From Ruminococcus sp. UBA1394 (GTDB taxonomy: Bacteria; Bacillota; Clostridia; Oscillospirales; Ruminococcaceae): 60,626 nucleotides of DNA. A program made the position numbers and the translations under genes. Of this stretch, positions 1-6,380 are shown piece by piece (the first letter of the stretch is position 1; every line of letters begins with the position of its first letter). Where the stretch lies: NCBI GenBank assembly GCA_002305725.1, contig DBQM01000053.1, positions 1 to 60,626 of the forward strand. Reading direction: 5' to 3'. A model generated the notes under the pieces. That model ran no database searches and was not told where the DNA came from. It saw nothing but the letters and a program-made list of their open reading frames with translations.

Positions 1-30
1 CAGAGATTTTTTCGCAGGGCCGATATATAC

Positions 31-57
31 AGGACAGTTAGCTGTCCTCTTTTTTTT
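31..57 (+). terminator. rho-independent terminator at left edge
   Basis: AGGACAG and CTGTCCT form a 7-bp stem with a 4-base loop, followed by a run of T. It would end rightward transcription entering from outside the window. The leftward gene ending at 38 has its stop codon inside the hairpin loop, so the two transcripts converge here. Confidence 0.7.
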
Positions 58-340
58 CAATAATATATGGTTCTGAATCTTGTTCCAAAGCCTTAGCAAT
101 TCTTTCAAGCCTTTTGTTTTCTTCAACCAATTGCTTAATAATGTTTTTTTGATTCTGTATTTCAGCTTCTTGATTATCCTTTATTTCCTCTAATTCTTTT
201 CTTGTTTTATATGTTTCATTTGATGTTTCACAAACTTTACTTATAAGAATTAAGAAGTATATTATTTTTATTACTAAAACACTTATCATTATTATTCCAT
301 ATGTTTCAATTATATATCCTAATATTTCTTCAATCTCCAT
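38..340 (-). CDS. small membrane protein with C-terminal coiled coil, prophage early-left gene
   Basis: This 100-residue protein has a hydrophobic segment at about residues 8-34. A charged, Glu/Lys-rich helical stretch at about 40-90 looks like a coiled coil on the cytoplasmic side. The ATG lies five bases after the repressor's stop codon and the ribosome binding site sits in the end of the repressor gene, so the two are one transcript. No family was recognised. A membrane protein expressed with a lysogeny repressor could act in superinfection exclusion, but that is inference from position only. Confidence 0.7.
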   Translation of the reverse strand: MEIEEILGYIIETYGIIMISVLVIKIIYFLILISKVCETSNETYKTRKELEEIKDNQEAEIQNQKNIIKQLVEENKRLERIAKALEQDSEPYIIEKKEDS

Positions 341-342
341 TA

Positions 343-618
343 TTATTCCTTTCTTATATAAATTTCATTTTCTTCTTTTTTGTTTACGAATCTCAATTCT
401 TTTATATCTGATTGCTTTTCTGATAAGTTTATTTCTAATAATTCATCTGCACTTACTTTATATAACTGACATAGTAGCTTTAAAGTTGCTAAATTTGGTT
501 CTAAATTACCGTTTTCATATTTTGAAATATTGCTCCTTGCAGTATTTATTACTTCTGCTACTTTTTCTTGTGACAATTTAGCTTTCTTTCTTGCGTTTTT
601 TAAATTATCCTTAAACAT
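343..618 (-). CDS. XRE (Cro/CI-type) helix-turn-helix repressor of the inovirus
   Basis: This 91-residue protein is mostly a HTH_3 domain (about residues 4-60): LSQEKVAEVINTARSNISKYE fits helix-turn-helix, followed by LATLKLLCQLYKVSADELL. The tail is charged and short, with no peptidase or RecA-cleavage domain. The gene is divergent from the phage structural and replication operon. The intergenic region carries three copies of a GTTC-N7-GGAAC-like dyad, the expected arrangement for a lysogeny repressor controlling both directions. The ribosome binding site AAAGGAG precedes the ATG. HTH identity is near certain; the role as phage repressor is inferred from position and operators. Confidence 0.9.
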   Translation of the reverse strand: MFKDNLKNARKKAKLSQEKVAEVINTARSNISKYENGNLEPNLATLKLLCQLYKVSADELLEINLSEKQSDIKELRFVNKKEENEIYIRKE

Positions 619-635
619 CTTATCAACTCCTTTCA

Positions 636-742
636 GTTCTATTTTAGCACATTTGTAAAAAATATACTGTTCTATTTTGGAACAATTGACAATTTACAAC
701 TTAATAATAATGTGTTATAATAAAGATGTTCCAAAATGGAAC
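636..742. promoter_or_regulatory. divergent control region with three repressor-like dyads and rightward promoter
   Basis: Dyads: GTTCTATTTTAGCAC at 636-650 (degenerate right half), GTTCTATTTTGGAAC at 669-683 and GTTCCAAAATGGAAC at 728-742. The rightward promoter reads TTTACA at 693-698, 17 bases, then TATAAT at 716-721; a TTGACA at 686-691 is too far from that -10. The second and third dyads flank the promoter, so bound repressor would cover both sides of it. Assignment to the adjacent XRE protein is inferred. Confidence 0.7.
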
Positions 743-752
743 ATAAATTAAT

Positions 753-776
753 CGGCAACCCCACAGCCGTAAGGGG
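753..776 (+). promoter_or_regulatory. possible H-type pseudoknot in the 5' leader of the ssDNA-binding protein gene
   Basis: CGGC (753-756) can pair with GCCG (766-769), and CCCC (759-762) with GGGG (773-776). The two 4-bp GC stems interlock as in an H-type pseudoknot, directly upstream of the Shine-Dalgarno (AAAGGA near 779-785) of the gene at 791. The stems are short and could be chance. Confidence 0.35.
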
Positions 777-790
777 AGAAAGGAAAAGTT

Positions 791-1054
791 ATGAAAGTAG
801 TTGGTATTACAGAAAAAAGCGGAGAGTATCAGGGCAGAGAGTATCACAATATCATGATTCATTGTACAAAGGAATCCGATGATAGTTATGGTCTGATAAC
901 TGAGGTTGTAAAAGTCAAGTTCGGAAACGTTCGTGAGGTTTTCGGAAAAGCAATGTCCGCAGCAGACTGGCAGAACCTTGTCGGTAAAACCGTGTTTGTT
1001 AACTACAACAGATACGGAACAGTTCAGTCCGTGCAGGTATCTGATTCAAAATAA
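791..1054 (+). CDS. putative phage ssDNA-binding protein (gene V-like)
   Basis: This 87-residue protein is rich in alternating beta-strand patterns (MKVVGITEKSG, YHNIMIHCTKE, VVKVKFG, KTVFVNYNRYG, VQSVQV), which suggests a small OB-fold. It is the first gene of the rightward phage operon, just before the major coat gene. Inoviruses place a small ssDNA-binding protein here, and it coats the displaced viral strand before assembly. The assignment rests on position, size and strand pattern; no diagnostic motif is visible. A leftward ORF overlapping its 3' end and the coat gene is a shadow. Confidence 0.6.
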   Translation: MKVVGITEKSGEYQGREYHNIMIHCTKESDDSYGLITEVVKVKFGNVREVFGKAMSAADWQNLVGKTVFVNYNRYGTVQSVQVSDSK

Positions 1055-1073
1055 CAACGGCTCTGCCGTGTTA
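1054..1073 (+). repeat. intergenic hairpin between ssDNA-binding and coat genes
   Basis: ACGGC-TCT-GCCGT with flanking AAC/GTT forms a short stem right after the stop codon. There is no T-run. It may act as an mRNA processing or stability element separating the low-copy gene from the abundantly expressed coat gene. Confidence 0.4.
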
Positions 1074-1102
1074 TAAAATTACTTTTAAGGAGTGAAATTT
1101 TA

Positions 1103-1279
1103 ATGGAAGGAGAAGCTGTAGGTATGACTGTGTCAGGTGTTCTTGAAAACGTAAGTACCGTTATCTCAACTGTTGTTACTTGTGTAACAGATAATCCGGT
1201 AATTGCTGTTTTCCTCGGTATGGGCGTTGTCGGTGGTGGCGTTGCTCTTTTCCGCAGACTTATGCGTGCCGGAAAGTAA
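1103..1279 (+). CDS. inovirus major coat protein (pVIII-like)
   Basis: This 58-residue protein follows the AAGGAG at 1087-1092. It has an acidic N-terminus (MEGEAVGM), a helical middle, a hydrophobic glycine-rich transmembrane segment at about residues 33-50 (FLGMGVVGGGVALF) and a basic C-terminus (RRLMRAGK). This acidic, hydrophobic, basic layout is the hallmark of filamentous phage major coat proteins: the basic tail faces the DNA and the hydrophobic helix waits in the membrane before assembly. It lacks a cleavable signal peptide. A terminator hairpin follows it, as is usual after gene VIII. Identification is by architecture and position. Confidence 0.8.
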   Translation: MEGEAVGMTVSGVLENVSTVISTVVTCVTDNPVIAVFLGMGVVGGGVALFRRLMRAGK

Positions 1280-1333
1280 TTCATTTGTTAATTCGGCGCT
1301 GTGGCGCTGAAAATCCCCAAAAAATTATTTTAT

Positions 1334-1370
1334 TAAGGCTGTGTGCTGTCTGCAATACAGCCTTATATTT
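1334..1370 (+). terminator. terminator/attenuator after the major coat gene
   Basis: TAAGGCTGT (1334-1342) pairs with ACAGCCTTA (1357-1365), followed by TATTTTT. A partial terminator here would keep coat mRNA abundant and downstream minor-protein mRNA scarce, as in Ff phages. Confidence 0.7.
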
Positions 1371-1386
1371 TTAAGAGGTGGTTCTT

Positions 1387-3066
1387 TTGAAAGTTATAAA
1401 CAAAATCCTTTGCTTTCTATCTGTTTTAGTTCTTTTCGTTCCTGTTTTTTGTTTTAATGTTTCTGCTTATAATATTTCTGATTGTGATTTATATCCTACT
1501 TCAGAGTATGTACAATCTTGTGATTTTTCTTCTAATAAAGTATCTACTATGATTGAAAATATTATCAGTAGATATACTTTGACAAATACTGTAACTGATG
1601 CTATGAAAACTTACCCTAACTATATTTGCTATTACAATGGTAAATATTTTGAGTATGATATTTCTGTTCTTAGTCAGCTTGTTGATGCACAACTTCTCTC
1701 TATTCTTAATTCTTTATCTCCTGATGATACTTTTTATAGTTTTTCTTTTGTTGCTCTTTATGATTCAAGCAGTAGAATTGATACTTATTATTCATTATCT
1801 CCTATTTATATGACATATGATTCAGGTGTTTATCGTTCAGTTTCTGAAACTGGTATTGCGTTTCAAAGGTCACTTATAAAAAATAATAGTAAAGGTTTAC
1901 TTAATTTATACTCATCTTCTACCTCATCTTATAAAGATTCTTGTTACTTTTCTTATTCCTCTGATTGTAATAGCTATTTAACTCCTACATTTGTTGGCGG
2001 TTCTACTGACTTTACTGCTGACTATCTTGTTTGTGATTATGATGATATTTCCTTTTTCAACTTTCTTCATGGTTCTACGCTTGACGGCATAACTACTTAT
2101 CACTCTAATTATGATGATTTAGCGTATTCTGTTGATGTTAAATTATCACCTGTTTTTCAATATGATATGGATCGTTTTGATTCAACTACAAATCAATCTG
2201 ATTATTTTAAATTAGAGATTACAAATAATTCATCTTCTGCCATTCAATGGTGTGCCGGAATCTATGGCAATGGCTTGCCTGATACTGGTAACTATTTAGA
2301 TAATTCCTTTACTTCTTGGGCATATCTCTGTAATTCAACCTATTATGATATTGAATGTGTAGAGGATAAGGGTATTTTTAGGAATACATATACTTATTCT
2401 GGTGTTCTTAGAAAGGGCGCATCTGATATTCATTATTTAGGCTCTGGGGAAACCTTTTCTGATGTTATTTATTGGGAGAATGTTAATATACAAGCTAACA
2501 CTGAGTATCATTTTTTTGTTAGTGCTGTTGTCACTTCTCTAAAATATGCAACAACTAATTTTGACCCTGTTTTTACAGAAGATACTTCTGATGGTGTTTC
2601 CAAAACTATTTTGGAAGATTCTTATTATGATACTATTCTGGAAAATGCAACAGGCTTTAGAAAACTTGAATCCGTTATATATAACGTTGCATTTAGTTGC
2701 CTTACTATGCCGGAATTTACCACTACTGTTCGTGGTGGCAATTGTTTACTTAATTCAAGTGCTAATGACCGTTATCAACAAACTAAAAATTATGAATCCT
2801 TTTCAGACCTTGACGGTACTAATGTTAGTGTAAATAAAAATTATACTGACCCCTCAGTACTTGCAAAAACCTTTAATCGCTCTGATGTTAATGTTGATAT
2901 TGATAATATTAGTGCTGATGATGTTAGCAACTATATTTCTTATTCACAGGATTTCTTTAATTTATTAAAATCTGTGTTTGCAACGTTTCCGGCTTATATC
3001 TGGGCTTTAATCTGCTTTGGGCTTACTGGCTTAATTGTTATTGCAATTGTTAAGGCTCTTTTGTAA
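1387..3066 (+). CDS. putative inovirus minor coat / adsorption protein (pIII-like)
   Basis: This protein of about 559 residues has an N-terminal signal peptide (hydrophobic LCFLSVLVLFVPVFCF, then NVSA). A very long Ser/Tyr/Asp/Thr-rich exported region follows, and a single C-terminal transmembrane helix (AYIWALICFGLTGLIVIAIV) ends in a short cytoplasmic tail. This topology, between the coat gene and the Zot gene, is that of pIII/OrfU host-recognition proteins, so it is the likely receptor-binding protein at the virion tip. The TTG at 1387 is favoured because AAGAGGTGG lies at the right distance; an in-frame GTG at 1378 overlaps that site. Codons are strikingly T-rich compared with the host genes. 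No sequence family was recognised. Confidence 0.75.
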   Translation: MKVINKILCFLSVLVLFVPVFCFNVSAYNISDCDLYPTSEYVQSCDFSSNKVSTMIENIISRYTLTNTVTDAMKTYPNYICYYNGKYFEYDISVLSQLVDAQLLSILNSLSPDDTFYSFSFVALYDSSSRIDTYYSLSPIYMTYDSGVYRSVSETGIAFQRSLIKNNSKGLLNLYSSSTSSYKDSCYFSYSSDCNSYLTPTFVGGSTDFTADYLVCDYDDISFFNFLHGSTLDGITTYHSNYDDLAYSVDVKLSPVFQYDMDRFDSTTNQSDYFKLEITNNSSSAIQWCAGIYGNGLPDTGNYLDNSFTSWAYLCNSTYYDIECVEDKGIFRNTYTYSGVLRKGASDIHYLGSGETFSDVIYWENVNIQANTEYHFFVSAVVTSLKYATTNFDPVFTEDTSDGVSKTILEDSYYDTILENATGFRKLESVIYNVAFSCLTMPEFTTTVRGGNCLLNSSANDRYQQTKNYESFSDLDGTNVSVNKNYTDPSVLAKTFNRSDVNVDIDNISADDVSNYISYSQDFFNLLKSVFATFPAYIWALICFGLTGLIVIAIVKALL

Positions 3067-3077
3067 AGGTGGTACTT

Positions 3078-3236
3078 ATGGAAGATTTTAAAATAATTAT
3101 TTCTAAAGTTATTGAATTGCTTTCTATCGAAATCCCTGTTTTAGGCTATCGTTTTTCACTTCTTTCAATATTTCTTAGTTTAGCAATACTTTCTATTGCG
3201 ATTGGAATTGTTGTCAAATTGTTCGGAGGTAATTAA
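3078..3236 (+). CDS. small membrane protein of the inovirus structural block
   Basis: This 52-residue ORF begins MEDFKIIISKVIELLS and holds one strong transmembrane segment (LLSIFLSLAILSIAIGIVV), ending KLFGGN. It starts 12 bases after the adsorption gene with an AAAGGTGG site and ends two bases before the next start. Size and place suggest a virion-end protein (pVI, pVII or pIX-like) or an assembly partner, by inference only. Confidence 0.65.
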   Translation: MEDFKIIISKVIELLSIEIPVLGYRFSLLSIFLSLAILSIAIGIVVKLFGGN

Positions 3237-3238
3237 AA

Positions 3239-3493
3239 ATGGCACTATTAAAATTTGCCCTTGTTGTACTGTTGATACTCTTTGTAGTATCTGCTCTTTT
3301 TGGTCTTGTCGGTTTTCTTGTGGATATCGTCAGATATCCTCAAAAACATGACAAAGTAAAAATTATACCGTCAGCGGAAACACCAGATACAGGACAGTTA
3401 GAGGAAATAGAGGACGGCTTGATTCTTGATACAAAAATAAAGCCTGTGTCTTACAGCATTTTCGGAGGTGAAGAAGATGAATCCAGTAATTGA
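3239..3493 (+). CDS. small membrane protein with charged cytoplasmic tail, inovirus structural block
   Basis: This 84-residue protein has an N-terminal transmembrane helix (LLKFALVVLLILFVVSALFGLVGFLV) followed by a polar, acidic tail of about 50 residues. It starts two bases after the preceding stop and overlaps the next gene by 17 bases. No family was recognised. It could be a minor virion protein or a partner of the Zot-type ATPase. Confidence 0.65.
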   Translation: MALLKFALVVLLILFVVSALFGLVGFLVDIVRYPQKHDKVKIIPSAETPDTGQLEEIEDGLILDTKIKPVSYSIFGGEEDESSN

Positions 3494-3653
3494 GTTACTG
3501 CAACAGTTAGGTTGTGACCTTACTGTTATTCCAACTAATGACTATGAACTGGCTGTTCTGATAATGAAGTTTATCTCTGCTTTCGGTCTTGTTGTCTTGT
3601 TCATGAAAATGATATTTACTGTTACACGTTCTTTTCTTAGGGGGCGTTTCTGA
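3477..3653 (+). CDS. small membrane protein upstream of zot (Ace/pVI-position)
   Basis: This 58-residue protein reads MNPVIELLQQLGCDL and continues to one transmembrane helix (LIMKFISAFGLVVLFMKMIF) and a basic end (RSFLRGRF). The ATG at 3477 is chosen over a GTG at 3468 because GGAGG at 3464-3468 sits eight bases before it. Its stop overlaps the start of the Zot gene (TGATG), so they are translationally coupled. The place immediately before zot is where CTX-type phages carry ace/pVI. Confidence 0.65.
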   Translation: MNPVIELLQQLGCDLTVIPTNDYELAVLIMKFISAFGLVVLFMKMIFTVTRSFLRGRF

Positions 3654-4453
3654 TGATAAGATTGTTTATTTCATACATAAAAAATCTTCCTGTTCTTATT
3701 GCATACCTTACATATGATATGCTTACATATTTAAGGTTTCACGAAAATAAGCTTTTTTACGGTTGGGGTATACATTTGTTCACTGGAAAATTCGGACAGG
3801 GAAAAACTTGTCAAGCTGTCGCAGACGTTTATAGGCTTTGTGTCAGATATCCTCAGTTAACAGTCTTGACAAATATCCATCTTCAAAATTTCCCCGATAC
3901 TACAAGAATTATACATCTTACTAACGTTGAAGATATCCTCAATGCCCCTAAAAATACAATTGTTCTGATTGATGAAATAGGCACACTTTTTAATTCTCGT
4001 GATTTCATAGGCGGTAAAAATAGTGTTCCTAAATCCCTTTTTCAGCATTTAAGTCAATGCAGAAAAAGAAAGATGATGATATACGGTACAGTTCAGCGCT
4101 ATAATCTGCTTGATAAGCAGATTAGGGATATCTCAGCTACAGTTAGAGCTTGTAAGTGCTTTCCTCGTCATCCTTTCAGCCGTGCTATGCAGTCTATAAC
4201 TTTCGATACTGACGAATATGAAATGTATCAGTTAAATCCTATGTACAATCCACGTCCTCTTGATGTACATTTTTCTATTCAGTCAAACCAGTACAGACTG
4301 CTATATGATACTTCTGCACTTGTTCAAGGTCTGCTTGAACTTGACTACTTATCTGATGAGGAAATATTGAGAAACAGGGGAGAAGATGTATCAATCTTCG
4401 GAGAACTTTCTAAAAAAGGGAAAAAGGCTATCCGAAACAGGAAACGGTTTTAG
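3653..4453 (+). CDS. zot: Zot-family (pI) filamentous phage assembly ATPase, short form
   Basis: This 266-residue P-loop ATPase drives extrusion of the filament through the membrane. Walker A is GKFGQGKT (residues 45-52), Walker B IVLIDEIG (103-110), and the sensor-like YGTVQR lies at 144-149, all typical of Zot/pI. It is much shorter than cholera-phage Zot. No transmembrane helix or exported C-terminal domain follows the ATPase core; the protein ends in a basic tail (KKGKKAIRNRKRF). A weakly hydrophobic stretch at 5-27 may anchor it. Loss of the exported part fits a host without an outer membrane. Identification is the firmest support for the inovirus reading. Confidence 0.9.
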   Translation: MIRLFISYIKNLPVLIAYLTYDMLTYLRFHENKLFYGWGIHLFTGKFGQGKTCQAVADVYRLCVRYPQLTVLTNIHLQNFPDTTRIIHLTNVEDILNAPKNTIVLIDEIGTLFNSRDFIGGKNSVPKSLFQHLSQCRKRKMMIYGTVQRYNLLDKQIRDISATVRACKCFPRHPFSRAMQSITFDTDEYEMYQLNPMYNPRPLDVHFSIQSNQYRLLYDTSALVQGLLELDYLSDEEILRNRGEDVSIFGELSKKGKKAIRNRKRF

Positions 4454-4458
4454 AGATT

Positions 4459-4492
4459 CGCCCCGACTGGCTGCCTTTAGGCTGTCGGGGCG
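4459..4492. repeat. inverted repeat between zot and rep, candidate replication origin hairpin
   Basis: CGCCCCGAC (4459-4467) and GTCGGGGCG (4484-4492) form a perfect 9-bp GC stem around a 16-base loop that contains GCCTTTAGGC. No T-run follows, so it is a poor terminator. HUH Rep proteins nick a stem-loop near their own gene, which makes this a candidate double-strand origin. Confidence 0.5.
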
Positions 4493-4519
4493 AACAGGGT
4501 ATAGCAGGGAAGTGATTAA

Positions 4520-5599
4520 ATGTCTGACGTTACAAGTAAATCATGGTTTTGTGTATTTAACAATCCTCAAGAACATGGATATGATGGTACACCTAAAGAA
4601 ATATGCCAAAAACTAAAGTCCGAATGGATAGGAGATTCTGAAACTCGTTCCGGCGCATGGGCTTATTGTATTTCTGCTTTTGGACTACATCATATACATA
4701 TGGTTTTGGAAGATACTAAAACTATGCGCTTTAGCGCTATAAAAAAATCATACTGTAAAGGCATGCACTTTGAGCCAACAAAGGGCAATAAAACACAGGC
4801 AGATGATTATATTAATAAGCGTGGAAATTTTGAGGAAAAAGGCGAAACAATAGAGTATATCTGCTATCATGGAGAGATTAAGGGAGCACAGGGTAAGCGT
4901 TCTGACCTCTGTTCTCTTTATGATATGGTTCAAGACGGTTTTACTCCTGTCGATATTCTCCGAGAAAATCCAAACGCATACCGTTATAAATCTGCACTTA
5001 AAGAAATGTATTATCAAAAACGTTCTGATGAAACACCTGTTGTTCGTGATTTAAAAGTTTACTGGCACACAGGCGCAAGCGGTAGTGGAAAAAGCTATGA
5101 ACGTGTACACCTTATAGAAAAGTATGGAGAAGATAATATATATTATCTTACTTCATTCAATTCCGGCGCATTTGATAATTATAACGGTCAGCCTATTTTG
5201 TGGATTGAAGATTTTAGAGGGGAATTTAAATTTCAAGAACTGCTCAGATATCTTGATGTTTACAAGGCTGAAATTCCTGCACGATACAGCAATGTAAAAG
5301 CGTTGTGGAATGAAGTACATATAACATCAGTACTTACACCACAGCAATGTTATAGTGAAATCTGCTCTAATCAGCACGATAGAATAGACCAGCTTTTGCG
5401 CCGTATTACAAGCCTTGTATATCACTATAAGTGCGGTGATGAATACTGTAAGCTTGAATTCTCTCCTCATACTGTCTATAAAGATATACTTACTTATGTT
5501 AATAATGTAAAAAAAATTCAAGAGGTATTAGGTCATTTAGATGAATTTGAAGATATATATAATATTGAAAGTGAGGAAATCTCAAATGACAAGAAATGA
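4520..5599 (+). CDS. rep: CRESS-type Rep: HUH endonuclease plus superfamily 3 helicase
   Basis: This 359-residue initiator of rolling-circle replication has all HUH motifs in order: motif I WFCVFNNP (residues 9-16), motif II HHIHMVL (57-63) and motif III with a single catalytic tyrosine, YINK (97-100). They are followed by an SF3 helicase with Walker A GASGSGKS (185-192), Walker B ILWIEDF (226-232), motif C ITSVLTPQQCY (268-278) and a likely arginine finger in RIDQLLRRI (288-296). This set and spacing match Reps of circovirus-like CRESS-DNA viruses and related bacterial plasmids, rather than the pII-type Rep of Ff phages. It ends overlapping the next gene. Motif identification is firm; the evolutionary link needs a tree. 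Confidence 0.92.
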   Translation: MSDVTSKSWFCVFNNPQEHGYDGTPKEICQKLKSEWIGDSETRSGAWAYCISAFGLHHIHMVLEDTKTMRFSAIKKSYCKGMHFEPTKGNKTQADDYINKRGNFEEKGETIEYICYHGEIKGAQGKRSDLCSLYDMVQDGFTPVDILRENPNAYRYKSALKEMYYQKRSDETPVVRDLKVYWHTGASGSGKSYERVHLIEKYGEDNIYYLTSFNSGAFDNYNGQPILWIEDFRGEFKFQELLRYLDVYKAEIPARYSNVKALWNEVHITSVLTPQQCYSEICSNQHDRIDQLLRRITSLVYHYKCGDEYCKLEFSPHTVYKDILTYVNNVKKIQEVLGHLDEFEDIYNIESEEISNDKK

Positions 5600-5852
5600 A
5601 ATTATCTTCTCAATGTTCTGTACTCAGTATAACATTCTCAGAGGAAATATTGAGCAGATACAGCAGAATCTCAGATATAGAGAAGTTCACACAACTGATT
5701 GCCTTGAACTAATCATAGCAAAAGAAAAGTTTGAGTATCTCAGAGAAATGTCACAATGGATTTTTGCTGTTCTCAAAATCGACCAAGACGAATATTTTGA
5801 AAAGCTTTATGATGATTTCAAGAGAGAACAGAAAAAGAAAGAAATGTTTTGA
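5586..5852 (+). CDS. small helical protein coupled to rep
   Basis: This 88-residue protein starts at an ATG inside the last codons of rep (14-base overlap). It is predicted helical and charged (IEQIQQNLRYREVHTTDCLELIIAKEKFEYLREM), ending in a basic stretch (KREQKKKEMF). No family was recognised. Tight overlap suggests a replication accessory role, by inference. Confidence 0.6.
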   Translation: MTRNEIIFSMFCTQYNILRGNIEQIQQNLRYREVHTTDCLELIIAKEKFEYLREMSQWIFAVLKIDQDEYFEKLYDDFKREQKKKEMF

Positions 5853-5853
5853 T

Positions 5854-5884
5854 AAAAAAAGAAACAGGTGATTACCCCTGTTTC
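5854..5884 (-). terminator. terminator of the leftward repressor gene, convergent with the phage operon
   Basis: GAAACAGG (5861-5868) pairs with CCTGTTTC (5877-5884). On the minus strand the hairpin is followed by a T-run (the A7 at 5854-5860). The stop codon of the leftward gene lies in the loop. The hairpin may also stop the rightward operon. Confidence 0.7.
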
Positions 5885-6048
5885 ATGTCCTCTTCAATAA
5901 GCTTGTTAATGTAGCCGTTCAGGCTCATTCCTTTGCTTTCTGCGTGCGCTCTGATTACGTCCCTTTGACCTTTCTTCACTTGTAAAGCTATACGGTCATA
6001 TGCTTTAGCGTTGTATTTGTTTTTGGCTGTTGTTGCAGACTTTGGCAT
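5872..6048 (-). CDS. ribbon-helix-helix (Arc/CopG-like) DNA-binding protein
   Basis: This 58-residue protein reads MPKSATTAKNKYNAKAYDRIALQVKK and then RDVIRAHAESKGMSLNGYINKLIEEDM. The single strand (DRIALQVKK) plus two helices is the ribbon-helix-helix fold used by Arc-type repressors, which bind DNA as dimers. The ribosome binding site AAGGATG precedes the ATG. Its own promoter and a divergent one share repeated TAGGTGTG elements, so it is probably autoregulated and controls the divergent RNA. Such proteins are common on plasmids and mobile elements of gut Clostridia. Confidence 0.85.
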   Translation of the reverse strand: MPKSATTAKNKYNAKAYDRIALQVKKGQRDVIRAHAESKGMSLNGYINKLIEEDMKQG

Positions 6049-6071
6049 TATAACACATCCTTTCGCATATA

Positions 6072-6178
6072 ATTATATCATATCTTTTCTACGTGTGCAA
6101 GTATACAAAATTCACAAATATAGGTGTGCAAGTTTGTTTATTTTACCACTTGATATAGGTGTGTACCTATGGTATAAT
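6072..6178. promoter_or_regulatory. back-to-back promoters with repeated operators for the RHH repressor
   Basis: The leftward promoter reads TTGCAC (complement of 6095-6100), 17 bases, TATAAT (complement of 6072-6077). The rightward promoter reads TTGATA at 6150-6155, 17 bases, TATAAT at 6173-6178. Repeats are GTGTGCAAGT at 6093-6102 and 6124-6133, plus the dyad TAGGTGTGTACCTA at 6156-6169, which sits inside the rightward spacer. One repeat covers the leftward -35. The layout is that of an autoregulated divergent switch. Confidence 0.75.
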
Positions 6179-6184
6179 ATATAC

Positions 6185-6360
6185 AGTAAAGGAAATAAGT
6201 GAAGTCAAGACAGAGGGTCTATAAACCTCAACCGCTTATCTGTGTTGGTCGAAAACTGGCGGTATAAAAAACAGAGTTAATCGACAATGACGTAGCTTTT
6301 GCAAGCTTGCGAACGTCAGTAAAAATAAATCTGGAAAGCTCCTTATTTCCTTATACTTTC
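6185..6360 (+). ncRNA. candidate structured leader RNA of unknown class
   Basis: The region begins at the likely start site of the strong rightward promoter. It is closed by a perfect 11-bp pair, AAGGAAATAAG (6189-6199) with CTTATTTCCTT (6342-6352). Inside are TGACGT/ACGTCA enclosing AGCTT/AAGCT near 6288-6318, ACCGC/GCGGT, GAGG/CCTC, and a possible long-range GTCGA/TCGAC pairing. No ORF of note lies within. It could be a cis-acting leader for the gene at 6381, an antisense or regulatory RNA, or part of the phage packaging or origin region. It matches no RNA class I recognise. Confidence 0.5.
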
Positions 6361-6380
6361 ATTTGAAAGGATTGATAAAT

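Noticed and set aside
38..618. Toxin-antitoxin pair
   Set aside because: An HTH gene beside a small protein can be a TA module, but the partner lacks a toxin motif and the operators lie around the phage promoter, so repressor plus lysogenic membrane protein fits better.
1024..1284. Leftward 86-residue ORF opposite the coat gene
   Set aside because: It is the antisense of the coat and ssDNA-binding genes, has low-complexity Thr/Pro content and no ribosome binding site.
4459..4492. Rho-independent terminator between zot and rep
   Set aside because: The stem is strong but no T-run follows, and rep seems to belong to the same operon.
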